Part shown: piece after piece, positions 9,233-19,200 of the stretch | Numbering within the stretch: the first letter of the stretch is position 1 | How the letters are laid out: each line of letters opens with the position of its first letter | NCBI RefSeq assembly: GCF_016642265.1 | Contig: NZ_MRXX01000004.1 | Span: 111,580 to 144,747 of the forward strand | Direction: 5' to 3' | From: Streptococcus lactarius | Lineage (GTDB): Bacteria; Bacillota; Bacilli; Lactobacillales; Streptococcaceae | DNA: 33,168 bases | Notes under the pieces: generated by a model | Database searches by the model: none | The model's input: only the letters and a program-made list of their open reading frames with translations | Told to the model about the DNA's origin: nothing | Program-made: the position numbers and the translations under genes

Positions 9233-10295
9233 TATAGATTTGAGTATTATTGTTCCAGTATTTAATGTTGAAGGTTATTTAAAAAGAGCCCTAGATTCCA
9301 TACTTATGCAATCGTCACCGATCAATTATGAAATTGTGTTAATTGATGACGGTTCAAGTGATAATAGCGGTGTGATTTGCGATGAGTACCAAAATAATTT
9401 TTCTAATGTTTGTGTTAGGCATATTGAAAATAACGGAGTGTCAGAAGCTAGGAACCTAGGTATTTCTTTGTCAAGGGGTAATTATTTATTTTTTATGGAT
9501 CCAGACGACTTCGTATCTGAGGATTTCTTTGAAAAAATATTTCCTAACCTCAATGATAAATGGGATGTTCTTTGTTTTGGCTACAATGAAATTAAAGAAA
9601 ATAAGGACACTATTTTGTCTTGTCGTCCTCATTTGTATACGTATTGCGGTCTTCTTGGAAAGAATGAATTTAGAAATGAATTTATAGAGTTATTCAAAAC
9701 GGATATGATGTATAATGTTTGGTCGAGAATCTATAACAAGTCATTTATTTTAAAACACGATATTAAGTTTCCTAGTAAACCAATAGGAGAAGATACTTCA
9801 TTCAATTTTCAAGTTTATCGACATTTAAATACCATTCAATTTATTGACTCGACTCTTTATAATTATATTGCTGGTAGAAGCGGTTCAGCATTGACCAGTT
9901 TTCATCCTAGAAGAATCGAAATACAATTAGATGAACTTCAAGCATTGCAACAATTACTTGAAAAGTTCCAAATAGAAGATGCCTCATTAATTCAAGAAAT
10001 TAAGACAAAAATCATTGTAAGTGCAGCCTTTCAAATTTCTAATTTAAATGCGCGAAGGAAAGAAAAGATACAATTACTGCAATCTATTATTACTAATAAA
10101 GCTTTTGATCATATTTTTTCAGGAAATAGGAATCAAACGATTGGGTCTTATAAGACCTTATTAAGACAGCGAGATATTTCTTCTTTTCTTAGAAGATTGA
10201 GTATTGATCTTCTCACCCAAAAAAAATTTCGGACAGTCATCTTTATTGAAAAAATGAAAATGAATCCAATTTTACGTAAAATTGCTTTTAAATAG
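9225..10295 (+). CDS. GT2-family glycosyltransferase
   Basis: A 356-aa GT-A enzyme. LSIIVPVFNVEGYLKRALDSI, VLIDDGSSDNSG and NNGVSEARNLGI, then FFMDPDDF (DxD metal site) and PIGEDTSFNF, are classic GT2 motifs of inverting sugar transferases. It has no strong C-terminal membrane anchor. The ribosome-binding site AAGGATG lies inside the end of the preceding gene. It is expected to add a sugar to the repeat unit; which one cannot be inferred. Coding sequence is AT-rich. Confidence 0.9.
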   Translation: MNNIDLSIIVPVFNVEGYLKRALDSILMQSSPINYEIVLIDDGSSDNSGVICDEYQNNFSNVCVRHIENNGVSEARNLGISLSRGNYLFFMDPDDFVSEDFFEKIFPNLNDKWDVLCFGYNEIKENKDTILSCRPHLYTYCGLLGKNEFRNEFIELFKTDMMYNVWSRIYNKSFILKHDIKFPSKPIGEDTSFNFQVYRHLNTIQFIDSTLYNYIAGRSGSALTSFHPRRIEIQLDELQALQQLLEKFQIEDASLIQEIKTKIIVSAAFQISNLNARRKEKIQLLQSIITNKAFDHIFSGNRNQTIGSYKTLLRQRDISSFLRRLSIDLLTQKKFRTVIFIEKMKMNPILRKIAFK

Positions 10296-10328
10296 GTGTA
10301 GCTATTTTATTAAGAGTAAAAAGGTATT

Positions 10329-11477
10329 ATGTTAAAAATTAAGTTTGAGAACCTTTTGGTTATTCTAGTATTGACTCTCATTGTTGGGTACGATACTCTT
10401 ATGACAACAATGTTAAACAGAATAATCCCAAACCTTCCGGTTGTTTTATTAATCTGTTTATCATTATTATTATGTTTTAGATTTTTGTATATAAAAAAAT
10501 TCACGTTCTTTTATATCTTAACTGCTATTTTATTACTACTAACAAGTTCTATCGTATTCATGCATACGGGCGGGACTAATTTCCTACTTTATTCATTATT
10601 GATTTTGTTATTATATGATGCAGATATTGATGTTATCTTAAAAACATACGTTATTGTGTCAGGAACGATAGTGTTGGGAGTTTTCTTACTTTCAATTCTA
10701 GGAGTTATTCCTAATTTACAATTTGCTCAGGTCCGTTCGTCTGGCTTTGTGATTAGAAATTCCTTTGGTTTCATTTATCCAACTGACTTTGCGTCCCACT
10801 GTTTTTATTTATTTATTGCTTGGGGATATGTACTACGGAAAAGGTTCATCATACTACGAACCTTAGTAGGTATTAGTTTAGCATTTTTTATCATCAAATT
10901 TTGTGATGCTCGGTTAAATGCCCTTTCTGTACTTGTAGCAACTGTCATTTTTATTGTCATGTATGTTACTAAAGAAAGAAAATTTAAAATTTATGGGATC
11001 TTACCTTATTTTGCAGCTATATTTTCTTTCTTAATGTTTTACTTATCGTATTTCTTTACCTGGTCTTCTTCATTATTTGTGAGTTTGAACAACTTATTCA
11101 GTATGAGGTTATTTTTAGGGAAAAATGCAATAGAGACCTATGGATTACATTTGTTTGGAGCAACCGGGGTTAAGTTTATAGGATATGGTGGCACAACAGA
11201 ATCAGTATACAGTTATAACTATGTAGATTCCTCTTATATTCAAATGTTATTTTACTACGGAGTTGTTCCTGTCGTATTACTGGTATTGATATATGTACTT
11301 GCATCGAAGAGACTTTATAAACAAGGAATGTTTTTATTTCTAGCTCTATTATCACTTATTACAATAAACTGTATGATTGAAGCATTTTGGGTAAGACCAG
11401 GATATAATATTTTTATATTCACACTTTTTGCCAACCTTTTACCAGTTCAAAATAAAATGATAGATAGAGTTGAATGA
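10329..11477 (+). CDS. wzy: Wzy, polysaccharide repeat-unit polymerase
   Basis: A 382-aa, strongly hydrophobic protein with about ten predicted membrane segments and a larger extracellular loop around residues 255-300 (SMRLFLGKNAIETYGLHLFG). Wzy proteins are recognised by topology and locus position more than by sequence, and both fit. It would join repeat units on the outer face of the membrane. This is the most AT-rich gene in the window: 10441-10500 has 7 G/C in 60. It overlaps wzx by ATGA at 11474. Confidence 0.85.
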   Translation: MLKIKFENLLVILVLTLIVGYDTLMTTMLNRIIPNLPVVLLICLSLLLCFRFLYIKKFTFFYILTAILLLLTSSIVFMHTGGTNFLLYSLLILLLYDADIDVILKTYVIVSGTIVLGVFLLSILGVIPNLQFAQVRSSGFVIRNSFGFIYPTDFASHCFYLFIAWGYVLRKRFIILRTLVGISLAFFIIKFCDARLNALSVLVATVIFIVMYVTKERKFKIYGILPYFAAIFSFLMFYLSYFFTWSSSLFVSLNNLFSMRLFLGKNAIETYGLHLFGATGVKFIGYGGTTESVYSYNYVDSSYIQMLFYYGVVPVVLLVLIYVLASKRLYKQGMFLFLALLSLITINCMIEAFWVRPGYNIFIFTLFANLLPVQNKMIDRVE

Positions 11478-12892
11478 ACATGAAAGTTTTAAAAAATTAC
11501 GCCTATAATCTCTCCTACCAGCTACTGGTGATGATTCTACCGATTATCACTACCCCTTATGTCACTCGGGTATTTAGCTCGGAAGATTTAGGAACTTACG
11601 GCTATTTCAACTCCATTGTCACCTACTTTATCCTTTTAGCGACTTTAGGAGTGGCCAATTACGGTACTAAGGAAATTTCAGGACACCTACAAGAGATCCG
11701 AAAGAATTTTTGGGGGATCTATACCCTCCAGTTAGGTGCGACATTTGTATCTCTCCTCCTTTATGCTTTGTTTTGCTTGATACTTCCATCCATGCAAAAT
11801 CCTGTAGCCTATATTTTGGGACTCAGTTTGGTTTCAAAAGGGCTCGATATTTCCTGGCTTTTTCAGGGCTTAGAGGACTTCCGCAAGATTACGGTTCGGA
11901 ATATCACGGTGAAGCTAGTTGGAGTCATCTCCATTTTCTTGTTCGTTAAATCTGCCAATGATCTTTATCTCTATGTATTCTTACTAACCATCTTTGAGCT
12001 GTTAGGTCAGCTGAGCATGTGGTTACCTGCCCGCGAATTTATTGGGAAAGCCCATTTTGATATGGCCTATGCACGGGTGCATTTAAAACCGGTCATTCTG
12101 CTCTTTTTACCGCAGATTGCCATTTCCCTCTATGTTACTCTTGACCGAACCATGCTGGGGGCTCTCGCCTCTACAAAGGATGTTGGGATTTACGATCAGG
12201 CTTTAAAACTCGTCAATATTTTGTTGACCTTAGTCACCTCACTGGGGAGTGTCATGTTGCCTCGTGTATCGAGCCTCTTGTCATCTGGGGACCACAAGGC
12301 CGTCAACAAGATGCACCAAATGTCCTTTTTGATTTATAATTTGGTCATTTTCCCGATTATTGCCGGCATGTTAATTGTCAATGATGACTTTGTTCAATTC
12401 TTCCTAGGGAAGGATTTCCAGGATGCGCGTTATGCCATTGCCATCATGATTTTTAGAATGTTCTTTATCGGGTGGACCAATATCATGGGGATTCAAATTC
12501 TCATCCCGCACGATAAGAACAAAGAATTTATGCTATCCACCACCATTCCTGCTATTGTTAGTGTTGGGTTGAATGTGCTTTTCTTGCCTCACTTTGGTTT
12601 TATCGGCGCGGCTATTGTATCAGTTCTGACAGAGTCACTGGTATGGTTCATTCAATTGTACTATACCCGTCATTACCTCAGGGAAGTTCCGATCGTCGGG
12701 TCTATGGTAAAAATTGTATGCGCATCGGCTATGATGTATGGCCTGTTGCTACTTGTAAAACCCTTCCTACATTTCACCCCTACCCTGAATGTACTCGTGT
12801 ATGCGGTGCTTGGTGGGATCATTTATCTAATCGCCATCCTAGTTCTGAGAGTGGTAGATGTGAAAGAATTAAAACAAATATTTAAGAATTAA
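11474..12892 (+). CDS. wzx: Wzx, repeat-unit flippase
   Basis: A 472-aa MATE/MOP-superfamily membrane protein with about 12-14 helices. NYAYNLSYQLLVMILPIITTPYV followed by LGTYGYFNSIVTYFILLA is the typical polysaccharide transporter start. It moves lipid-linked repeat units across the membrane. Base composition jumps back up at this gene: 12061-12120 has 28 G/C in 60. The left edge of the return to normal composition therefore coincides with the wzy/wzx overlap. Confidence 0.93.
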   Translation: MNMKVLKNYAYNLSYQLLVMILPIITTPYVTRVFSSEDLGTYGYFNSIVTYFILLATLGVANYGTKEISGHLQEIRKNFWGIYTLQLGATFVSLLLYALFCLILPSMQNPVAYILGLSLVSKGLDISWLFQGLEDFRKITVRNITVKLVGVISIFLFVKSANDLYLYVFLLTIFELLGQLSMWLPAREFIGKAHFDMAYARVHLKPVILLFLPQIAISLYVTLDRTMLGALASTKDVGIYDQALKLVNILLTLVTSLGSVMLPRVSSLLSSGDHKAVNKMHQMSFLIYNLVIFPIIAGMLIVNDDFVQFFLGKDFQDARYAIAIMIFRMFFIGWTNIMGIQILIPHDKNKEFMLSTTIPAIVSVGLNVLFLPHFGFIGAAIVSVLTESLVWFIQLYYTRHYLREVPIVGSMVKIVCASAMMYGLLLLVKPFLHFTPTLNVLVYAVLGGIIYLIAILVLRVVDVKELKQIFKN

Positions 12893-12903
12893 TGGAGTCT
12901 ACT

Positions 12904-14004
12904 ATGTACGATTATCTGATCGTTGGTGCAGGTTTGTCTGGAGCAATCTTCGCACACGAAGCAACAAAACGTGGTAAAAAAGTAAAAGTGATTGACAAGC
13001 GGGATCACATCGGTGGGAATATCTATTGTGAAGAAGTTGAAGGAATCAATGTTCACAAGTACGGTGCCCACATTTTCCATACCTCAAACAAAAAGGTTTG
13101 GGATTATGTCAACCAATTCGCTGAATTTAACAACTATATCAATTCACCGGTGGCGAACTACAAGGGTAGCCTCTACAATCTTCCCTTCAACATGAATACC
13201 TTCTACGCCATGTGGGGAACAAAGACTCCTCAAGAAGTCAAGGACAAGATTGCGGAACAAACGGCTGATATGAAAGATGTTGAGCCCAAGAACCTGGAAG
13301 AACAGGCGATCAAGCTGATTGGTCCAGATATCTACGAAAAGTTGATCAAGGGCTATACGGAGAAGCAATGGGGACGTTCTGCAACAGACCTGCCTCCTTT
13401 CATCATTAAGCGCCTCCCAGTTCGTTTGACCTTTGATAATAACTACTTTAATGACCGTTACCAAGGGATTCCAATTGGTGGTTACAATGTCATCATTGAA
13501 AACATGCTGGGTGATGTAGAGGTAGAACTTGGGGTTGATTTCTTCGCCAATCGTGAAGAACTGGAAAGCTCTGCTGAAAAAGTGGTCTTTACAGGGATGA
13601 TTGACCAGTACTTTGACTACAAACATGGGGAGTTAGAATACCGTAGCCTTCGGTTCGAACACGAGATCTTGGACGAGGAAAATCATCAGGGTAATGCTGT
13701 GGTCAACTACACCGAGCGTGAGATTCCTTACACTCGGATCATCGAACACAAGCATTTCGAGTATGGAACCCAACCGAAGACAGTCATTACCCGTGAATAC
13801 CCAGCTGACTGGAAACGAGGCGATGAACCATACTACCCAATCAATGATGAAAAGAACAACGCCATGTTTGCAAAGTACCAAGAAGAAGCCGCTAAAAGTG
13901 ACAAGGTTATCTTCTGTGGGCGCCTAGCAGACTATAAATACTACGACATGCACGTGGTTATTGAGCGAGCTTTGGAAGTTGTTGAGAAAGAATTTAGTAA
14001 ATGA
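12904..14004 (+). CDS. glf: Glf, UDP-galactopyranose mutase
   Basis: A 366-aa flavoenzyme that converts UDP-Galp to UDP-Galf. ATG 12904 (MYDYLIVGAGLSG) is preferred over ATG 12892, because GGAG at 12894-12897 is a good ribosome-binding site for 12904 and the earlier ATG overlaps it. It shows the FAD-binding GAGLSGA, IDKRDHIGGNIY, KYGAHIFHTSN, GYTEKQWGRS and a C-terminal FCGRLADYKYYDMHVVIERAL. This predicts galactofuranose in the polymer. It overlaps the next gene by ATGA. Confidence 0.96.
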   Translation: MYDYLIVGAGLSGAIFAHEATKRGKKVKVIDKRDHIGGNIYCEEVEGINVHKYGAHIFHTSNKKVWDYVNQFAEFNNYINSPVANYKGSLYNLPFNMNTFYAMWGTKTPQEVKDKIAEQTADMKDVEPKNLEEQAIKLIGPDIYEKLIKGYTEKQWGRSATDLPPFIIKRLPVRLTFDNNYFNDRYQGIPIGGYNVIIENMLGDVEVELGVDFFANREELESSAEKVVFTGMIDQYFDYKHGELEYRSLRFEHEILDEENHQGNAVVNYTEREIPYTRIIEHKHFEYGTQPKTVITREYPADWKRGDEPYYPINDEKNNAMFAKYQEEAAKSDKVIFCGRLADYKYYDMHVVIERALEVVEKEFSK

Positions 14005-14993
14005 CAGAAGAAAAAATTGATATCGTGGTTCTTTGGGTTGACGGAAGTGACCCGGAGTTTATCCGTGAGAAACAAGCCGTGACAGGTCAAATAGCAGAAA
14101 TAGACCAGGAAATCGATGGTGAGCAACGCTATCGTGATTACGGTATTTTTAATTATTGGTTTCGAATGATTGAAAAGCATGCTCCTTGGGTAAATCATAT
14201 TTATTTAGTCACAAATGGGCAAAAACCGGAATGGTTGAACTTGGAGCATCCACAACTCAAGTTGGTCACTCATAAGGAATTTATCCCTAAAGAGTATCTG
14301 CCTACTTATAATTCAGCGGCTATTGAGCTTAACCTCCATCGGATTGAAGGCTTGTCGGAAAACTTTCTTTATTTCAATGATGATATGTACTTAATTAGAG
14401 ACAGTCAGCCTTCGGATTTTTATAAAAATGGGCAACCGAAACTTTTAGCAGTATACGATGCTTTGGTTCCTTGGTCACCATTTACAAATACTTATCACAA
14501 TAATGTTGAGTTGATTTATCGCCATTTTCCTAATAAGAAGGCTTTAAAATCTTCACCTTGGAAATTCTTTAATTACCGTTATGGATCTTTGATTTTGAAA
14601 AACTTGTTACTCTTGCCATGGGGGCCGACGGGATACGTGAACCAGCATTTACCTGTTCCGATGAAAAAGAGTACCTTGGCACATTTATGGGAAATTGAGG
14701 GAGAAATTTTGGATAGAACCTCCAGAAATAAGATTAGAAATTATGGGGTAGATGTCAATCAATACATCTGTTCTCTCTGGCAAATTGAAAGTAACCAGTT
14801 TTATCCGATGTCAAAGAATTTTGGAGAGACAATTGGTTTAAATCAAGTGGATAAACTTGATAAAATCTTTGAAGATAAACATAAAAAACTGCTTTGTGTG
14901 AATGATGATAGTGACCTTAAGCAAGAAAATCTCATTCATTTTAAAGAAATCATACAAGAACGCTATCCTAAAAAATCAGCTTTTGAAAAATGA
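14001..14993 (+). CDS. Stealth-family sugar-1-phosphate transferase (WefC-like)
   Basis: A 330-aa protein with the conserved regions of the Stealth family: IDIVVLWVDGSDPEF at the N-terminus, then YNSAAIELNLHRIEGLSENFLYFNDDMY, HLPVPMKKS and a C-terminal CVNDDSD. Stealth enzymes move hexose-1-phosphate from a nucleotide sugar and create phosphodiester links; in oral streptococcal receptor polysaccharides the WefC-type member does this. The specific hexose is unknown. It is coupled to glf by a 4-nt overlap. Confidence 0.9.
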   Translation: MTEEKIDIVVLWVDGSDPEFIREKQAVTGQIAEIDQEIDGEQRYRDYGIFNYWFRMIEKHAPWVNHIYLVTNGQKPEWLNLEHPQLKLVTHKEFIPKEYLPTYNSAAIELNLHRIEGLSENFLYFNDDMYLIRDSQPSDFYKNGQPKLLAVYDALVPWSPFTNTYHNNVELIYRHFPNKKALKSSPWKFFNYRYGSLILKNLLLLPWGPTGYVNQHLPVPMKKSTLAHLWEIEGEILDRTSRNKIRNYGVDVNQYICSLWQIESNQFYPMSKNFGETIGLNQVDKLDKIFEDKHKKLLCVNDDSDLKQENLIHFKEIIQERYPKKSAFEK

Positions 14994-15003
14994 GAAATAA
15001 GAG

Positions 15004-16056
15004 ATGAAATACTATTTAAAAGAAGAATTTTTACACGATCATAATGTGAAAAATGCCGGGAATAAGGCACGTAATGATGTTGAAGTGATCTTTAATAGAC
15101 TAGGTTATGCCCCCTTAAAAGTTAGGGTAGATGACTGGTATAAAATGAATGTTCTTAATGCTCAGATTCACAAATATAGAGCACTTTTGAGAGCCTTCAA
15201 ACGTTTAAAGAAAAATGATGATATTGTGATACAATTTCCCTTGTTACATCATTCTTTATTTATTAACAGTCTACTAAAATCTCTTAAAAATAGAGGTGTT
15301 AACACCTATCTTCTGATTCACGATCTAGAAACCTTGCGTTTTGTAAATGACAAGACTCTACCATTTAGAATGAAGTTACGGATGAAATTAACGGAAGGTG
15401 ATACATTTTATAGTGTAACTGGCCTCATCGCCCACAATCCTATTATGAAGTCAGTTTTGGTGGATAAAGGAGTGGCGGAAGATAAGATTGTCAGTCTTGG
15501 AATTTTTGATTATTTGATTCCAAATTTCCAAGAAAAAAGTGGACTGACAAAAGACCAGCCAATCATTGTGGCAGGTAATTTGGCCCAGGAAAAAGCTGGT
15601 TATCTTTATAATCTTCCAGAAGCACCGGCTTATAACCTCTATGGTGTTGGTTTTGATGAGAGTAGAGCACTTGCAAATGAAACCTACTTTGGTTCCTTCC
15701 TACCAGATGAGCTTCCTGCAGCCCTTGAGGGTGGTTTTGGTCTGGTCTGGGATGGAGATAGCGTTGAGACCTGTAGTGGCTTTTTTGGCGAATACCTCCG
15801 TTATAACAACTCCCACAAAGCTTCACTTTATCTGGCGTCAGGCTTCCCACTTGTAGTTTGGAAACAGTCAGCCTTGTCACATTTTGTGCTTGAGAAGGGT
15901 TGCGGGATTGCAGTAGAGTCTCTTCATGACTTGAAGGAGGCAATCGATAATCTTTCAGATGCCGATTACCAAGACTTGGTGAACAATGCCAAGCGTGTCG
16001 GTCAGGAAATCCGAGAGGGTCACTACTTAAAGACGGCCTTAAATCAATTAGCATAA
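15004..16056 (+). CDS. Probable galactofuranosyltransferase (WbbI/Gtf3-like fold)
   Basis: A 350-aa GT-B protein. MKYYLKEEFLHDHNVKNAGNKARNDVEVIF begins it, and the C-terminal donor site has EGGFGLVWDGDSVETCSG, NNSHKASLYLASGFPLVVWKQSA and GCGIAV. This pattern matches beta-1,6-galactofuranosyltransferase-type proteins of polysaccharide loci and resembles the Gtf3 family. Placement beside glf supports UDP-Galf as donor. It is the last gene of the operon, followed at once by a terminator. Confidence 0.8.
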   Translation: MKYYLKEEFLHDHNVKNAGNKARNDVEVIFNRLGYAPLKVRVDDWYKMNVLNAQIHKYRALLRAFKRLKKNDDIVIQFPLLHHSLFINSLLKSLKNRGVNTYLLIHDLETLRFVNDKTLPFRMKLRMKLTEGDTFYSVTGLIAHNPIMKSVLVDKGVAEDKIVSLGIFDYLIPNFQEKSGLTKDQPIIVAGNLAQEKAGYLYNLPEAPAYNLYGVGFDESRALANETYFGSFLPDELPAALEGGFGLVWDGDSVETCSGFFGEYLRYNNSHKASLYLASGFPLVVWKQSALSHFVLEKGCGIAVESLHDLKEAIDNLSDADYQDLVNNAKRVGQEIREGHYLKTALNQLA

Positions 16057-16061
16057 GATCA

Positions 16062-16088
16062 AAAGAAGTCAGATGGACTTCTTTTTTT
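16062..16088 (+). terminator. Terminator of the polysaccharide operon
   Basis: AAAGAAGTC (16062-16070) pairs with GACTTCTTT (16076-16084) around AGATG. The T run continues to 16088. Confidence 0.9.
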
Positions 16089-16136
16089 AGTTTTTCAAAA
16101 AAATATCACTAATTTTAAAAATTTGCCTTATAAAAC

Positions 16137-16165
16137 TTTTCATCGCTGAAATCGTGTGGTAAAAT
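16137..16165 (+). promoter_or_regulatory. Promoter of the GH25 hydrolase gene
   Basis: TTTTCA (16137-16142), a 17-bp spacer and TAAAAT (16160-16165). The leader to ATG 16202 is about 30 nt and contains AAAGGGAAG as ribosome-binding site. Confidence 0.55.
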
Positions 16166-16201
16166 GATTAACGTATAAAATTTGTATAAAGGGAAGTTTA
16201 T

Positions 16202-19200
16202 ATGAAAAAGAAAGATCTTATTTTTTATGCCGGAGCGGCAGTCTTGATGGCTGTATCTGCTCAGGGAGTCAGTGCAGATGAGCTGGTTTCAAATGAGGCT
16301 ACTACTGAAGGCAACCAAGTCCAAGCTGAAAAAGCGCCAGAAGTAGCCGTTGCTGAAAAGACTGTAGCACCAGTCGCAAGCAACTACGCAGCACCAGCAA
16401 ATGTGACCGAACCAGCTGTGGTACCCGCAAGCAAGACTACGGCTTCAGAAAGTGGGGCTTCATCTGTAGAGAAAGCTGCAGAAGCATCGACTACTGAGAA
16501 AGAAGAAACTCCTCTTCCGTCTGATACAGGTAGCACGACCTTCTTTAACACAGGCACTCACGCTCCTGCTGGTCGCTCAACAGATGTAGCCGTTCAGCCA
16601 AAATCATTTGTCGATGTGAGTAGTCACAACGGCAATATTAGTATTGCAGAATACCGTACACTGGCCAATAAAGGCGTGGGCGGTGTCGTTGTCAAATTGA
16701 CAGAAGATACATGGTACAATAACCCAAATGCGGAGAACCAAATTCGTAATGCACAAGCAGCAGGGCTTCAAGTATCGACTTATCACTTTTCACGTTACAC
16801 TTCTGAAGAATCAGCGCGTGCGGAAGCTCGATTCTATATTGCAGCTGCACAACGTTTGAGTTTGCCAAAGAACACCCTCATGGTCAATGACTTTGAGGAT
16901 GCCAAGATGCAGCCAAACATTAACCACAACACCCAAGCTTGGGTGGATGAAATGCGCAAAAACGGCTACAATAATTTGATGTTTTACACTAGTGCTAGCT
17001 GGTTGGATGAAAACAATCTTCGCAAGAAAGGTCCTGTCAACACCGCTCAATTTGGCCTTCAAAATTTTTGGGTAGCCCAATATCCTGCTCCGAAATTATC
17101 TGTTGAAGATGCTAAGAGTTTGCGTTACAATGGAAAAGCAGGGGCATGGCAATTCTCTTCCCAAGCAGAATTGCTTCCAGGGAAACATCTCTTTGACCAC
17201 AGTGTAGACTATACAGGACGTTTTACAGCAAATGCAAAACCAGCAGCTGATCCAACAGTAGGAAACTTAAGTGGAACGATCAACATTGTCAATAATGATA
17301 CCATGGCAGGTCGATTTGATGTTGTGATTTCAAATGTTAAAGCCCCTAACGGAGTTCAAACTGTTTCGGTACCAATTTGGTCAGAAATTAATGGACAAGA
17401 TGACCTTATTTGGTATACAGCGAATCGTCAAGCAAATGGAACTTATACCGTTAATGTGAAAGCATCGGATCATAAGAACTCAACTGGCCTTTACAATGTC
17501 CATCTATACTATGTCCAAAACAACGGACAATTGATGGGTGTGGGTGGAACAACGACTCAAGTATTCATTGGTAAGACAACTGAGCAGTTAAAACCTAAAG
17601 CAAGTTTTACGATTGAAAACAATAATGATAAATCAGGAACTTTCGACGCTGTGATCACTAATATCACAGCGCCACTAGGTGTTAAGGAAATTTTAGTCCC
17701 ATCATGGAGTCTAGAAAATGGCCAAGATGATCTTATCTGGCACAAGGCAACTAAGCAAACTGATGGTAGCTATCGCGTAACGATTAAGGCAAGTGAGCAT
17801 AAGGGCAATAAAGGAAACTATCGTGCCGATGCTTATATCGTCGACAACTCTAACAATCGTTATTATATTGCTGAAAAAGTAGTTTCGGTTGATTACGTTC
17901 GACCAAGTGGTGTTCTGACGATTGAAAACAATAACCCAGTAGCAGGTACCTTTGATGCGGTTGTTAGTAATATTGTTGCACCGACTGGTTTAAAAGAAGT
18001 TCTAGTTCCATCATGGAGTTTGGTGAGGGGCCAAGATGACCTCATTTGGCACAAGGCAACGCGTCAAGCAGATGGTTCTTATCGTGTGACTATCAAAGCA
18101 ACAGATCATAAGGATTCAACTGGCAATTACCGTGCTGATGTCTACATTGTAGATGATTCAAATAATCGTTTTTATCTGACCGAAAAAGTAGTTGACGTTC
18201 GTCAATCGCGCCCAACTGCTTCATTAACGATCGAAAACAATAATGTTTCTACTGGTAGTTTTGATGCGGTTATTCGTAATGTAGTGGCACCGACTGGTGT
18301 AAAGGAAATCTTAGTTCCATCATGGAGTCTTGAAAATGGACAGGATGATCTTATATGGCACAAGGCAAATCGTCAATCTGATGGTAGTTATCGAGTGAAG
18401 ATTAAAGCGAGTGATCATAAAAACTCACTAGGGAACTATCGTGCAGACCTTTATATTGTTGATAATGATAACAACCGTCATTTTGTTACTGAAACAGTTG
18501 TAACCGTTAAGCATGATAAACCAACGGGAATCCTTTCGGTTGTCAATAACAACAAAGACACAGGAACCTTTGACGTCATCATCAAGGATGTCTATAGTCC
18601 TAAAGGTGTGCGGACTGTGCAAGTCCCAACTTGGTCGGATAAGGACGGACAGGATGATCTCCGCTGGTACGAAGCAACTCGCCAAGCGAACGGTGACTAC
18701 AAGGTCTCGGTCAAAGCGAGCGATCACAAGAACTCTACTGGGAAGTACCATATTCATCTTTACTACATTCAAAATGACGGTTCTCGGATTGGTATTGGCA
18801 CCACTACTACCGACGTAGAAGTTAGAAATGCCATGACCAAGACACAGGCTGCCATTAAGAATGTCAATGCAACGAACGGGACTTATACAGTAGCTGTAGA
18901 TCAAGCACCTCAAGGTCGTCAGATTAAGAATATTCGTGTCGCAGCTTGGTCTAAAGCTCATCAAGAAAATCTTTACTGGTATTCCTCAATCCCAACAGGT
19001 ATGCACACAGAGATAACGGTATCTGCCAATAATCACGGTAATGAAGCAGGCAACTATACTACTCACGTCTATGTGGACTATGTGGATGGTGGAGTGGAAG
19101 GCTTTAACCTTGGTCAAACAGCACTTTCACCTCGTAACCAAAAGGTAAACCCTCAAACAGCCTACTATTCACAACGTGATCCTCGTTGGGCTGGGAAATG

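Noticed and set aside
12892..12903. Earlier ATG for glf
   Set aside because: It overlaps the GGAG ribosome-binding site of ATG 12904, and known Glf proteins begin MYDYLIVGAG.
18428..18964. Long antisense frame over the GBS_Bsp-like repeats (and its twin at 21337-21933)
   Set aside because: It is a by-product of biased codon use in the repeats: the twin frames mirror the sense repeats and lack start signals.
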